Source of the DNA: JAWXCM01 sp034408745 | GTDB taxonomy: Bacteria; Acidobacteriota; Terriglobia; Bryobacterales; Bryobacteraceae | NCBI GenBank assembly: GCA_034408745.1 | Contig: JAWXCM010000356.1 | Coordinates: 1 to 41,912, forward strand | Direction of reading: 5' to 3' | DNA: 41,912 nt | Program-made: the position numbers and the translations under genes | The notes under the pieces: generated by a model | Told to the model about the DNA's origin: nothing | The model's input: only the letters and a program-made list of their open reading frames with translations | Databases searched by the model: none | Shown: one piece after another, positions 27,801 through 35,203 of the stretch | Layout of the letters: every line of letters begins with the position of its first letter | How positions within the stretch are numbered: position 1 is the stretch's first letter

Positions 27801-27917
27801 GTGCAGCGGCCGCTGGCGACCGTCGTGATTGGCGGTCTGATCACATCCACCCTGCTCACGCTGTATCTTCTTCCTGTGCTGTACCCGTGGTTTACACGGC
27901 ACAAATTACCGGACTAA
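24861..27917 (+). CDS. czcA: CzcA-type heavy-metal efflux RND pump
   Basis: The 1018-residue inner-membrane pump has the RND layout: TM1 near residues 14-34, two large periplasmic loops and two groups of membrane helices. In TM4 the signature IDFGMIVDGSIVMVEN (about 391-406) has the D-F-G-x3-D-G form of divalent-cation exporters of the CzcA type, not the NAIG form of Cu/Ag pumps. The substrate is therefore probably Zn, Co, Cd or Ni, but which of these cannot be read from the sequence. It starts 6 bases after the adaptor stop and is followed by its two-component regulators. The full tripartite pump is encoded together. Confidence 0.95.
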   Translation: MVNRLIDACLDNRWLVLILLAAFVGMGIWVMLQIPIDAFPDLTNNQVVIITECPGMPPVEVEQLVTFPIESTLMGLPKTEGIRSISKLGLSIVTLIFDDSVDTYFARQIVNERLQEARTRIPEGLEPTLGPVATAFGEVYQYTVDGGKLSLMDLKTLHDWQLKYQLRTVRGVNEVNTWGGETRVYTVEVDPDALLRYGITLRSVFDRLKENNANFGGGFIEHSGEQYTVVGLGRTRDMADIGQIVLLERGGTPVLVRDIARIFPGSLPRQGATLRDGKGETVSGMAIMLKGENGRRVIQRVKARLAEVRLPEGVKVTPFYDQSTVIDGTIRTVSRNLLEAVCLVAMILLLFLGNVRAAIIVVFMIPLSMIFGFVGMAVFGVSANLMSLGAIDFGMIVDGSIVMVENTVRRLAHRHGDVSKDETIRHAAHEVARPIVFGVAIIIAVYLPILFLEGLEKRMFRPMAITVCSALLGSLLLALFVVPVLTSIGIGKTVREHEEGWFIKLRGRYQSTLRWVLHHRMLAVLSAVIPLAIALGSVLFIGTEFMPRLDEGSILITTRKLPGIALTDSVALSSQVEKVLLAIPEVTSVVTKLGRPDLAVEAMGIYEADVYVSIKPMDQWTTAHDKEGLIQAMDKRLQVIPGMVFNFTQPMAMRLDETVSGIKADVAVKIFGEDSDVLTQLGDRALRILNTVPGAADAQTEVLTGVAELRVQVDRAALARYGLNVTDVSQLIDSTTGGLRVSEMIEGQRRFPISIRLPERYRTDLDAFAHLQLQAPNGERVRLSQVASIRELRGPEVVSREDAQRRIVVQANVRGRDLGSFVAEARQKMKSLVLPPGYYLDWGGQFENQERAMKRLMLVIPLSVIIIFGLLFATFHSSSQALLILLNVPFALVGGIASLWIRGLNLNLSASVGFTALFGVAVLNGIVMVSYINQLLHRGYPVNDAVVEGASMRLRPVLMTALVASLGFLPMALSQAMGSEVQRPLATVVIGGLITSTLLTLYLLPVLYPWFTRHKLPD

Positions 27918-27923
27918 AACGAT

Positions 27924-28604
27924 ATGCGGCTGTTGCTGGTGGAAGACGAAATCGATGCGGCCAGGATGCTTGCGCGGGGCCTGCGCGACCATGCCTACGC
28001 GGTGGATACGGCGTATGATGGCGAAGAAGCGGTGCGTAAACTTCACGCGTCGCCGTACGATGCGGTGATCCTCGACATCATGCTGCCCGCTCTCGACGGC
28101 ATCTCCGTCTGCCGCCACATGCGCGCTTCGGGCCTCGCTACACCGGTGCTCATGCTTACCGCGCTCGATCAGGTGGGGCATCGTATCGCGGGCCTCGACA
28201 GCGGTGCCGACGACTACCTCACCAAGCCGTTCGATTTCGGCGAACTCCTCGCCCGTGTCCGGGCCCTCCTGCGCCGCGGCCCTGCGCTTCAGGACGCGGT
28301 ACTCACTGTAGCCGATCTCGTGGTCGACACCCGCCAGCGTGCGGTCCGGCGCAACGGCCAGCGCATTGAGCTGACCGCCAAAGAATACGCGCTGCTCGAA
28401 TATCTCATGCGCCGCCAGGGCGAAGTGGTAGGCCGCGCCGATATCTCCGAGCACGTGTGGGAAGAGAACTACGATCCGTTCTCCAACCTGATCGAAGTCT
28501 ACGTTCAGCGACTCCGCCGCAAGATCGAGCCGCCCGGCTCGGCCAGGCTCATCCAGACGCGCCGCGGCGAGGGCTATCGCATCTCCCCCCACGGCGATGT
28601 TTGA
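27924..28604 (+). CDS. OmpR/CopR-type response regulator
   Basis: The 226-residue protein has a receiver domain with acidic pair E7/D8, phospho-acceptor D51 in VILDIMLP, T79 and K101 (TKPFDFGELL), and a winged-helix C-terminal domain with ELTAKEYALLEYLMRR and VYVQRLRRKIE. This is the CusR/CopR/CzcR pattern, activators of metal-efflux operons. It begins 6 bases after the pump gene and overlaps the kinase start by 8 bases, so it probably controls its own operon. Confidence 0.95.
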   Translation: MRLLLVEDEIDAARMLARGLRDHAYAVDTAYDGEEAVRKLHASPYDAVILDIMLPALDGISVCRHMRASGLATPVLMLTALDQVGHRIAGLDSGADDYLTKPFDFGELLARVRALLRRGPALQDAVLTVADLVVDTRQRAVRRNGQRIELTAKEYALLEYLMRRQGEVVGRADISEHVWEENYDPFSNLIEVYVQRLRRKIEPPGSARLIQTRRGEGYRISPHGDV

Positions 28605-29865
28605 ACCGGTAAGGGTTCGACTCACGCTGTGGTTCGCCGCCGTCATCGCGGTGGTGCTCATTGTGTTCAGCCTGCTGGTCTATGCGCAGATGGCCAGCAG
28701 CATTCAGCAGCGCATCGACGCCGGACTGCAGAACGTGATCGATGTGGCGGCACTCTCGCTGCTGCATGAAATTGAAGAGCATGAGGGCAAGGACAAGGGC
28801 GAGGAATCATTCCGTCTCGTCCTTCGAACCATGCACCAGCGGACCTTCCCGAGGCAGGGAATCGCCGTTTATGAGGGCCACCGCCTCGTCGCCCTCAAAC
28901 CCGGTGAAGGCGGCATGGTGCCGGAGCGGCACGAGCCTGGCGAAGCTCCGTTTCATACCAACGACAACCGCCGTGACGCCATCGGCACCGTCTACGTGCC
29001 AATTGCGAAGACCACATACGGCATTGTTGCAGCCGAACGTCTGGGAGCGGCGAACGTGGAGTTGGCACGCCTGCGCCAGACGCTGTTCACCGCCGTGCCC
29101 GTGACGTTCCTGCTCATCGCGCTGCTCGCCTGGTGGCTGGCCGGCAGGTCACTGGCGCCCGTGGAAGCGATGGCGGTTCAGCAGAAGCAATTCATGGCCG
29201 ACGCTTCGCATGAACTGCGCACGCCCATCTCGGTCGCGCGCACCGCATCGGAGGTCACGCTGGAAGCGTCCTCGCCAGTTGAGGCCGACTACCGGGAAGC
29301 CCTCACCGTCATCCGTGCGCAGACCGGCCGGCTCACGCGCATCGTGCAGGATATGTTCATCCTGGCGCAGGCCGACGCCGGCGTATACACGCTGCAGCGC
29401 AGTGCATTCTATCTGGATGAACTGCTGCGCGAGTGCGTGCAGGCCGCGTCCATCCTTGGCTCGCGGCGTGGTGTCACGGTTGACATGATCGCCGCCGAAG
29501 AAGCGCTCTGTCATGGCGACGAGGGCCTGATGAGGCAACTCGCCATGGTCCTGCTCGACAACGCGGTCAAGTACACGCCCGCGGGCGGCCACGTCGAACT
29601 GCAACTGGCAGCCGCCGAGCGAGGCTACCGCATCCAGGTCTCCGACACTGGCATTGGCATTCCCGAACCCTCACGGACGCTCGTGTTCCGCCGCTTCTAC
29701 CGTGTCGAGAAAGCCCGCTCCCGAGCCTCCTCCGAATACGGCGGCAGCGGAGCGGGGCTCGGCCTCGCCATCGGCAGGTGGATCGCCGAGGCGCATCACG
29801 GTACGCTCGAGCTCACCAGTTCCGGCCCAGGCGGCTCCGTCTTCACCGTTTGTCTCCCTTCCTGA
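28597..29865 (+). CDS. Membrane sensor histidine kinase, metal-efflux type
   Basis: The 422-residue kinase has TM1 (about 13-32), a periplasmic sensor region of about 130 residues, TM2 (about 166-183) and a cytosolic core. The H box is ADASHELRTP with H205; the N box is LLDNAVKYTP; the G boxes are DTGIGIP and GGSGAGLGLAIG. The TM2-to-H-box linker is only about 20 residues, so a complete HAMP domain is lacking. The periplasmic region has several His and Asp residues (for example HEIEEHEG and RHEPGEAPFH) that could bind metal. The gene is translationally coupled to the response regulator. Confidence 0.95.
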   Translation: MFEPVRVRLTLWFAAVIAVVLIVFSLLVYAQMASSIQQRIDAGLQNVIDVAALSLLHEIEEHEGKDKGEESFRLVLRTMHQRTFPRQGIAVYEGHRLVALKPGEGGMVPERHEPGEAPFHTNDNRRDAIGTVYVPIAKTTYGIVAAERLGAANVELARLRQTLFTAVPVTFLLIALLAWWLAGRSLAPVEAMAVQQKQFMADASHELRTPISVARTASEVTLEASSPVEADYREALTVIRAQTGRLTRIVQDMFILAQADAGVYTLQRSAFYLDELLRECVQAASILGSRRGVTVDMIAAEEALCHGDEGLMRQLAMVLLDNAVKYTPAGGHVELQLAAAERGYRIQVSDTGIGIPEPSRTLVFRRFYRVEKARSRASSEYGGSGAGLGLAIGRWIAEAHHGTLELTSSGPGGSVFTVCLPS

Positions 29866-29885
29866 TTCGTGGTACTCCACGTGCA

Positions 29886-29916
29886 CTGAACTGTTTCGGC
29901 CCGCCTCGCAGTTCAG
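29886..29916 (+). promoter_or_regulatory. Perfect inverted repeat before the WG-repeat gene
   Basis: CTGAACTG (29886-29893) and CAGTTCAG (29909-29916) form a perfect 8-base dyad with a 15-base loop, starting 21 bases past the kinase stop and ending just before AGGAGAG of the next gene. It could attenuate transcription from the efflux operon or bind a regulator. It has no T-run. Confidence 0.4.
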
Positions 29917-29932
29917 GGCCAGGAGAGACCCT

Positions 29933-30823
29933 ATGAATCAGAGCCCAAAGCGCTTAGCCGTGATTGGAGCGCTCGTTGCCTTGCTTGGAGTTATTGCCCT
30001 TTCTGCTACCCGGTTCGCCAGCGGGTCGGCAATTTTTCCCGTGCGAATGAACGGGAAGTACGGATTCATGGACCGCAGTGGCAAGCTTCTGGTGCAACCG
30101 CAGTTCGATGAGGCGGGGCAGTTTGAAAGCGGCCTCGCACCCGTAAAGCTCAACAACCAGTGGGGCTACGTCGACCACGTGGGAAAGCTCGCCATCTCTC
30201 CCCAGTTCGAACTGGCTGATCCGTTTTCCGACGGGCTCGGGCTCGTCGTCATGAACCATAAGTTCGGTTATATAGACCGCACCGGAAAGATCGCCATCGC
30301 TCCCCAGTATGAAGGCGCGGGTGCGTTTGACCATGGGCGCGCGCCCGTGATGATGAACAACCGCTGGGGCTTTATCGACAAGGACGGCAAGCTCGTCATC
30401 AACCTGCAGTTCGATGAGGCAGGCAACTTCGCCGACGGCCTCGCGCTCGTTCGTATGGGCGGGAAATTTGGCTATATCGGCACCGATGGGAAGGTCGCCA
30501 TCAATCCGCAGTTTGAAGGGGCGGGGAACTTCAGCAGTGGACTCGCGGTGTTCCGCATGGGGGGCAAATTCGGCTACATCGACAAGAACGGGAAGGTGGC
30601 CATTAACCCGCAGTTCGACGCCGCCGGAGACTTCCACGACGGCCTCGCCGCTGTCTCTTCAGCTGGCCGCTTCGGCTATATCGATAAGGACGGCAAGCTC
30701 GCCATCAATCCGCAGTTCGATCAGGCGGGAGACTTCGCCGGCGGAGTAGCGCCGGTCTGGCTGGGAGACCGCCAGGGCTACATCGGCAAAGACGGCAAAT
30801 ACGTCTGGAACCCGACCGCCTGA
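29933..30823 (+). CDS. WG-repeat protein
   Basis: The 296-residue protein starts at the ATG at 29933, with AGGAGAG seven bases upstream; a longer open frame from 29654 is only antisense-free read-through of the kinase end. It has one N-terminal hydrophobic segment (VIGALVALLGVIAL), which is a signal or anchor. About eight WG repeats follow (residues 35-296), each with the pattern (W/F)GYID..GK.AI.PQF..A..F..G, spaced about 34 residues. WG proteins are thought to be binding scaffolds, but their function is unclear. It follows the metal-efflux sensor in the same direction and may sense or bind at the envelope. The copies are very alike, so the array looks recent. Confidence 0.88.
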   Translation: MNQSPKRLAVIGALVALLGVIALSATRFASGSAIFPVRMNGKYGFMDRSGKLLVQPQFDEAGQFESGLAPVKLNNQWGYVDHVGKLAISPQFELADPFSDGLGLVVMNHKFGYIDRTGKIAIAPQYEGAGAFDHGRAPVMMNNRWGFIDKDGKLVINLQFDEAGNFADGLALVRMGGKFGYIGTDGKVAINPQFEGAGNFSSGLAVFRMGGKFGYIDKNGKVAINPQFDAAGDFHDGLAAVSSAGRFGYIDKDGKLAINPQFDQAGDFAGGVAPVWLGDRQGYIGKDGKYVWNPTA

Positions 30824-30843
30824 GGAGGGCAGGCGCCTCAGGC
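30818..30843 (+). terminator. GC-rich hairpin after the WG-repeat gene
   Basis: GCCTGAGG (30818-30825) and CCTCAGGC (30836-30843) are a perfect 8-base stem with a 10-base loop, overlapping the stop codon of the WG-repeat gene. No T-run follows, so a strict intrinsic terminator is not shown. Confidence 0.35.
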
Positions 30844-30865
30844 CACGTGTGGGGAGGCTGCCCAG

Positions 30866-30968
30866 CGGACTCGGGTTGGGACCATGGCGGGTCTGGGGAC
30901 CCCGCCGCAGCCTTGGGAGGCTTGCCCCCCTGGCCGGCTTGTTCTTGTTTCGAACGGACTCGGGTTGG
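30866..30968. repeat. Short direct repeat in the gap before the sugar operon
   Basis: CGGACTCGGGTTGG occurs at 30866-30879 and again at 30955-30968. Both copies are preceded by GGGAGGC-like sequence, so a partial duplication of the 150-base gap is likely. No coding potential is seen. Confidence 0.4.
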
Positions 30969-30973
30969 CTGAC

Positions 30974-31549
30974 TTACCGTTCGGTGTCCATGAAGTAATA
31001 CCCGATCATGTGACACACAATCATGTGGGCATCCTCAATCCTGCCCATGTGAGGCACCGGAACCTGTATATTGAGCTGGGCCAGCGGGCCCAGCTTCCCA
31101 CCATCCCGACCTGTCAGTGCGATCGTCTTACACCCCGCCTCATTGGCGTACTGAATCGCATTCACCACATTCGGCGAGTTGCCAGACCCGCTGATTGCGA
31201 GCACCAAATCCCCAGGCTCCGCAAAATTCTTCAGCTGCTCCGTGAACACGCAGTCGTAGCTGACGTCGTTGGAATAAGCCGTCAAAGTCGACAGCGAATC
31301 CGTTAGCGCAAGGATTCGAAACCGCTTGTCCCGCAGATACGAAGCGCCCTTAATGATATCGGTGGCGAAATGCGAAGCCGAAGCCGCACTGCCGCCATTC
31401 CCGCACGTGAAAATATGCCGGTTGTTCTCGCGAGCCTCGCGGAACCACTCGACTGCCTGTTCCACCTTCGCGTTGTCGATCAGCCCGATCGCGCGAATCA
31501 AATCCACTTTGTACTGTTCTGCAAACGTCGCAGCTGAAGCCGTGCTCAT
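30974..31549 (-). CDS. SIS-domain isomerase, GmhA-like
   Basis: The 191-residue protein is a sugar isomerase domain protein of the GmhA (sedoheptulose-7-phosphate isomerase) kind: FTCGNGGSAASASHFATDII (residues about 46-65) and AISGSGNSPNVVNAI are its phosphosugar-binding signatures, with an ending of the type HMIGYYFMD. The start is the ATG at 31549, which overlaps the ROK stop as ATGA; a longer frame runs into the ROK gene and is rejected. It is the last gene of the five-gene operon. Conversion of a ketose phosphate to an aldose phosphate is expected; the exact sugar is unknown. Confidence 0.9.
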   Translation of the reverse strand: MSTASAATFAEQYKVDLIRAIGLIDNAKVEQAVEWFREARENNRHIFTCGNGGSAASASHFATDIIKGASYLRDKRFRILALTDSLSTLTAYSNDVSYDCVFTEQLKNFAEPGDLVLAISGSGNSPNVVNAIQYANEAGCKTIALTGRDGGKLGPLAQLNIQVPVPHMGRIEDAHMIVCHMIGYYFMDTER

Positions 31550-32400
31550 GATAATTTCTCCTCTGCCAAAACCAGCGCGCCCCAGAGCACACTGTCGTCG
31601 CCCAGACCCGCCGGCACCACGTCGATCCGCGCCCGCGACCACGAAGTAATCTGCCGCCGCAGCTCACGCCGCAGGGGTACGAAAAGCGTGTCGCCCGCCT
31701 TCGCAATACCGCCGCCAATCACAATGCGAGCCGGGTTGAGCAGCATAATCGCCGCCTTCAACCCCATCGCCAAATTCACCACATAGTTCTGCACAAATGC
31801 CGGTTCTCTGAGGAGTTGCTGCGCCGAGCGTCCATAATCGCGCTCCATCCAGAGCCCGCAGCACATGCGCTCAAAGCAGCCGCACGACCCACACAAACAC
31901 CCCGGCCCATCCGGCCGAATCGTGAGGTGCCCGATCTCACCCCCGTAGGAATCCGCTCCCCGAAGCACCCGGCCGCCATGAATGATCCCGCCGCCAATGC
32001 CCGTCGACAGCGTCATGTAGAACAGCGGATCGCACCCCTTGCCCGCGCCATACACCCACTCGCCGAGCGCACCGACATTCGCGTCGTTATCCATCACCAC
32101 CGGCACACCCGCGGCCGCCTCCACAAACTCGCGCAGACTGAATCCATCCCATCCGCCGACATGCGTGGAGAGCACCACGGCCTGCGAAGCGAAGTCGACC
32201 GGCCCGCCGAACCCGATCCCGCATGCCGTCCACGAATGCATCGGCTTCCACGCCTCGATCACTTCAGCTATCTGGCCGGTCAGCCACTCACGCCCGCCCA
32301 CACGGTCCGTCGCCCGGGACTCGCGGGCAATCATCCGGCCCGCTTCAAACACAGCCATCGTGAAGTTCGTGCCGCCAATGTCGATGGCCAGAATGCTCAT
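31546..32400 (-). CDS. ROK family sugar kinase
   Basis: The 284-residue protein is a ROK-type kinase: phosphate-binding DIGGTNFTMAVFE (residues 6-18), catalytic aspartate in MDNDANVGALGE, STGIGGGIIHGG and the zinc motif GHLTIRPDGPGCLCG, then CGCFE. There is no DNA-binding domain in front, so it is an enzyme and not a repressor. It likely phosphorylates a hexose or amino sugar. It overlaps the PfkB gene upstream and the GmhA-like gene downstream by 4 bases each. Confidence 0.92.
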   Translation of the reverse strand: MSILAIDIGGTNFTMAVFEAGRMIARESRATDRVGGREWLTGQIAEVIEAWKPMHSWTACGIGFGGPVDFASQAVVLSTHVGGWDGFSLREFVEAAAGVPVVMDNDANVGALGEWVYGAGKGCDPLFYMTLSTGIGGGIIHGGRVLRGADSYGGEIGHLTIRPDGPGCLCGSCGCFERMCCGLWMERDYGRSAQQLLREPAFVQNYVVNLAMGLKAAIMLLNPARIVIGGGIAKAGDTLFVPLRRELRRQITSWSRARIDVVPAGLGDDSVLWGALVLAEEKLS

Positions 32401-33392
32401 GCCTCAGCCGCCATATCTGTATCCGCAGCCAGCACTTCCTCTGGTGAAGCCGAGCCCGTACCCTTCTTAGTCACCGTGATCGAAGCCACCAGGTTTCCGA
32501 ACCGGGCAGCCTCCATTCCCGAGCCTGTGATGCGATACGCGCAGGCCGCGCCGGCCGTGAAGCTGTCACCGGCTCCGCAGATATCGACAGCACGAACGCG
32601 CCGCGTTGGCATCCAGTGCTCCTCGCCGTTCTGGATCACCAGTGCCCCGCGCTCGCCATGCGTGACGATGAGTAGCCGCGCCTCGGTCTCCGTTGCCAGA
32701 CCGTGGAAATCGACGACACCCATGGACCGCCGGCACGCGTCCTCAGCCTCGCGCCGATTCGGCTTCAGCACCACGTGGCGATACAACTCCGCACGCCTCC
32801 GGGAGTCGACCCAGACCACTTTCTCCGGCGACTCCGCGGCCTTCCGACTTACTAAGTCGCGAACCGCGGCAGTTACCATCCCGCCCGCACCGGTTTCCGC
32901 CTGGTCCGCCACAATGACGACGTCGAACACCGCCCAGTGCTTCTCGACAGCGGCCAGCACCTGCCGCTCCGCTTCCACCGGCAAGGGCTGGGTATTCACA
33001 AAATCGACGCGCGGCAGATCCTCTTCGTCGGTCAATGAGTTAATCAGCTTGGTATAAGTGAACGTCACCACGTCCGGGCTCTCGATGAGTAAGTCCGGCA
33101 CAATCCCGCGCTCCGTCATCGCGCGCCGCAACTCCGAGCCGAAGCCGTCGTTACCGATCACGCCCAGCACGTCGATCCTGCGCACACCCAGCGCCGCAAG
33201 ATTGTTGGCGACGGTCCCACCCGCACCCGGCGTCACAATGGTCCGAACCACGCCAGTGCGCGGAATGCCCGTCTCGGCCGAAGCCTCTGCCAGCGAAGGG
33301 TCATACCAGCACCACCGGTCGAGGCAAATATCTCCCAGCACCAGCACCCGCAGGTCGCGCAGCTTCGCCAGTATTTCCGCCGTCCTGCTCAT
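32397..33392 (-). CDS. PfkB-family kinase, HldA/RfaE1-like
   Basis: The 331-residue kinase has the PfkB fold: LVLGDICLDRWCWYD near the N-terminus, GAGGTVANNLAALG (about 56-69) and the anion-hole motif VDICGAGDSFTAGAACAY near residue 266. The segment FTYTKLI, then EEDLPRVDF resembles the heptose-7-phosphate kinase part of HldE/RfaE, so it may phosphorylate a seven-carbon sugar phosphate. No nucleotidyltransferase domain is fused. It overlaps its neighbours by 4 bases on both sides. Confidence 0.9.
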   Translation of the reverse strand: MSRTAEILAKLRDLRVLVLGDICLDRWCWYDPSLAEASAETGIPRTGVVRTIVTPGAGGTVANNLAALGVRRIDVLGVIGNDGFGSELRRAMTERGIVPDLLIESPDVVTFTYTKLINSLTDEEDLPRVDFVNTQPLPVEAERQVLAAVEKHWAVFDVVIVADQAETGAGGMVTAAVRDLVSRKAAESPEKVVWVDSRRRAELYRHVVLKPNRREAEDACRRSMGVVDFHGLATETEARLLIVTHGERGALVIQNGEEHWMPTRRVRAVDICGAGDSFTAGAACAYRITGSGMEAARFGNLVASITVTKKGTGSASPEEVLAADTDMAAEA

Positions 33393-34354
33393 ACGCGCAG
33401 CAACTCCTTACGCAGCGCCGGGAACGTAGCCCGGTGATCGCCGCAGAAGTAGAAACTCTCCCCGCCATCGGCCACCGTGCGAACCAGCATAGTCTTGTGC
33501 GGCCGGAAATAATAGCCCGGGTCCGATTTCGGTAATTCCCGGTGAATATCACCGGAAATCGGCACCATATCGAACACCGCGGTAGTAAAATGCCGAATTT
33601 CGCGGCCTTCCTGGTGAGCCACATTGCGAGACATCGCCAGCGCCTTCAGATACACTTCCGGGCCCATAATCGCCGAGCCGAAGCTCAGCAACACGCCGCC
33701 CTCCAGCCGCTCCACGGTTGACGCGAAGATGAGAAAGTCCGTGTAGCTTGCCGCACCCAGTGCAGCCCCGCTGCAATTCGGATGCTCGTGGATAATATCG
33801 TACCCAACGCCCACATGCACCGTAGCCGGCACGCCCAGACGCCACGCAGCCGCGAACACACTCAGCTCGCGGTGCGGCCAGTCGCTGACCTCAATCCGCC
33901 GCCCCACGTTCTCGCCGAGCCCCAGTCCCAGCTCCGCTGCTTCCACGATCACGTCGTTCAACTCGCCGCTTTCCTGCCACAATCCGAACTGCCCTTCGCG
34001 GATATAGCGCGCGACGCTCTCTGTCGTCGCGCCAATCCGCGCCAGCTCGAAATCATGAATGGCCGCCGCGCCGTTCATCGCGATTGCGTCGATCAGACCG
34101 CGTTCCATCAGGTCGATAATGTGGCGGTTCACCCCGGCGCGCAGCACATGGGCCCCCATCATCAGGATGCGGGCCGCCCTCTTTTCCTTCGCCGCTTTCA
34201 GCCTCGACGCCACAGCGGGCAAATCCGCATGCGAGTACTCAGGGGTCGCGTCATCCAACGCCAGCCAGCGGCTGAGAGGGAGGTCATGCACACGCTCGCC
34301 GAGCGGCAGAATGCGCAAACGGGACCGATCGAACTGCCGGTATTTGGAAGTCAT
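33389..34354 (-). CDS. Deoxyhypusine-synthase-fold protein of unknown function
   Basis: The 321-residue protein resembles the deoxyhypusine/homospermidine synthase fold (an NAD-binding Rossmann-like enzyme): MGAHVLRAGVNRHIIDLMER (66-85) and IDAIAMNGAAAIHDFELARI (88-107) mirror the GAMVPAG...VTTGANLTHD region of DHS. The segment ELSVFAAAWRLGVPATVHVG (163-182) and GGVLLSFGSAIMGPEVYLKA (219-238) mirror the later strands. Where DHS has GGG..K with the catalytic lysine, this protein has GSAIMGPEV, so the lysine is missing at the matching place and DHS chemistry is unlikely. Its context between a HAD phosphatase and two sugar kinases suggests an NAD-linked step on a sugar. The function is unknown. 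Confidence 0.65.
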   Translation of the reverse strand: MTSKYRQFDRSRLRILPLGERVHDLPLSRWLALDDATPEYSHADLPAVASRLKAAKEKRAARILMMGAHVLRAGVNRHIIDLMERGLIDAIAMNGAAAIHDFELARIGATTESVARYIREGQFGLWQESGELNDVIVEAAELGLGLGENVGRRIEVSDWPHRELSVFAAAWRLGVPATVHVGVGYDIIHEHPNCSGAALGAASYTDFLIFASTVERLEGGVLLSFGSAIMGPEVYLKALAMSRNVAHQEGREIRHFTTAVFDMVPISGDIHRELPKSDPGYYFRPHKTMLVRTVADGGESFYFCGDHRATFPALRKELLRV

Positions 34355-34357
34355 GGA

Positions 34358-35158
34358 TTAGTTCAAAAGTGCGGCAAACAACTCCCGATGCCCGAGGTAA
34401 TTCGGCACAATCACGTCCGCGCCGACGCCGATCAGACGCGTCCGCTTCCAGTCGTCGATGGTGAGGCACTCGGGCTCCAGGCCCGCCACACCTACCGCGA
34501 CGCCGCCCACCTGCTTCACATTTTCGATCTCAACATATCCGTCGCCGAAGCCCAGAAACTCATTTCCGGCAAATGCCGCCGACCCGATGATCTTCTGGAT
34601 CAGAATCGCCTTGGAAAAGGTCTTGTAGTCGTCGAGCGCCCCGTGCACACCGGCGAAATAGCGGTGTACGTCCAGCAGCTTCGCCTCATCCTGGACATAG
34701 GCGTCGTCGGTGCCGCTGGCCAGATACATGGTGTACCCGCGCCCCGCCAGACCCTCCAGCAGCGCCCTCGAACCCGGCACCAGGTACTTGTCCGGCGAGC
34801 ATGCGCCTGTGCGCAACTCCGTAATCCGATCCTCAATCCGCGCCCACAGCCGGTCCAGGTACATGCGCTTATAGACCAGCGGGTCCTGAGGTTTACCGCC
34901 ACGCTGCTCAATCTGCGCAGACAGTTCGAACATCTGATAGATGGTCTGCTTGCCCGTCAGCCGGTAAACGAACTCTTCCACAATCATCCGGAGCTGGCCG
35001 TCGGACTCGCCGGACCGGGTTTCGGCCAGTAATTCCACCATCATCGGCACCATCACATCCATCCAGCCAGACCGGATGGTGGAGAGTGTGCCGTCAAAAT
35101 CGAACAGGGCTACCCGCGTGTGGTCGGCCGAAACGCCACGCGTTATGATCTCAATCAT
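34358..35158 (-). CDS. HAD-family phosphatase
   Basis: This 266-residue hydrolase has the HAD motif I DFDGTLSTI with nucleophile and acid/base aspartates (residues 19 and 21), motif II in LASGTDDAYV, a lysine in YKTFSKA and motif IV FGDGYVEIEN. The cap is helical and inserted after motif I. It is likely a sugar-phosphate phosphatase, the role GmhB plays in the heptose pathway, but it is not GmhB itself. It opens the five-gene operon; the next gene starts 3 bases after its stop. It is divergent from the cyclodeaminase-family gene with a 45-base gap. Confidence 0.88.
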   Translation of the reverse strand: MIEIITRGVSADHTRVALFDFDGTLSTIRSGWMDVMVPMMVELLAETRSGESDGQLRMIVEEFVYRLTGKQTIYQMFELSAQIEQRGGKPQDPLVYKRMYLDRLWARIEDRITELRTGACSPDKYLVPGSRALLEGLAGRGYTMYLASGTDDAYVQDEAKLLDVHRYFAGVHGALDDYKTFSKAILIQKIIGSAAFAGNEFLGFGDGYVEIENVKQVGGVAVGVAGLEPECLTIDDWKRTRLIGVGADVIVPNYLGHRELFAALLN

Positions 35159-35203
35159 TTCTTATCATTTTTGCACGCGCACCGGTGGCGCTACGCTCAA
35201 AGT

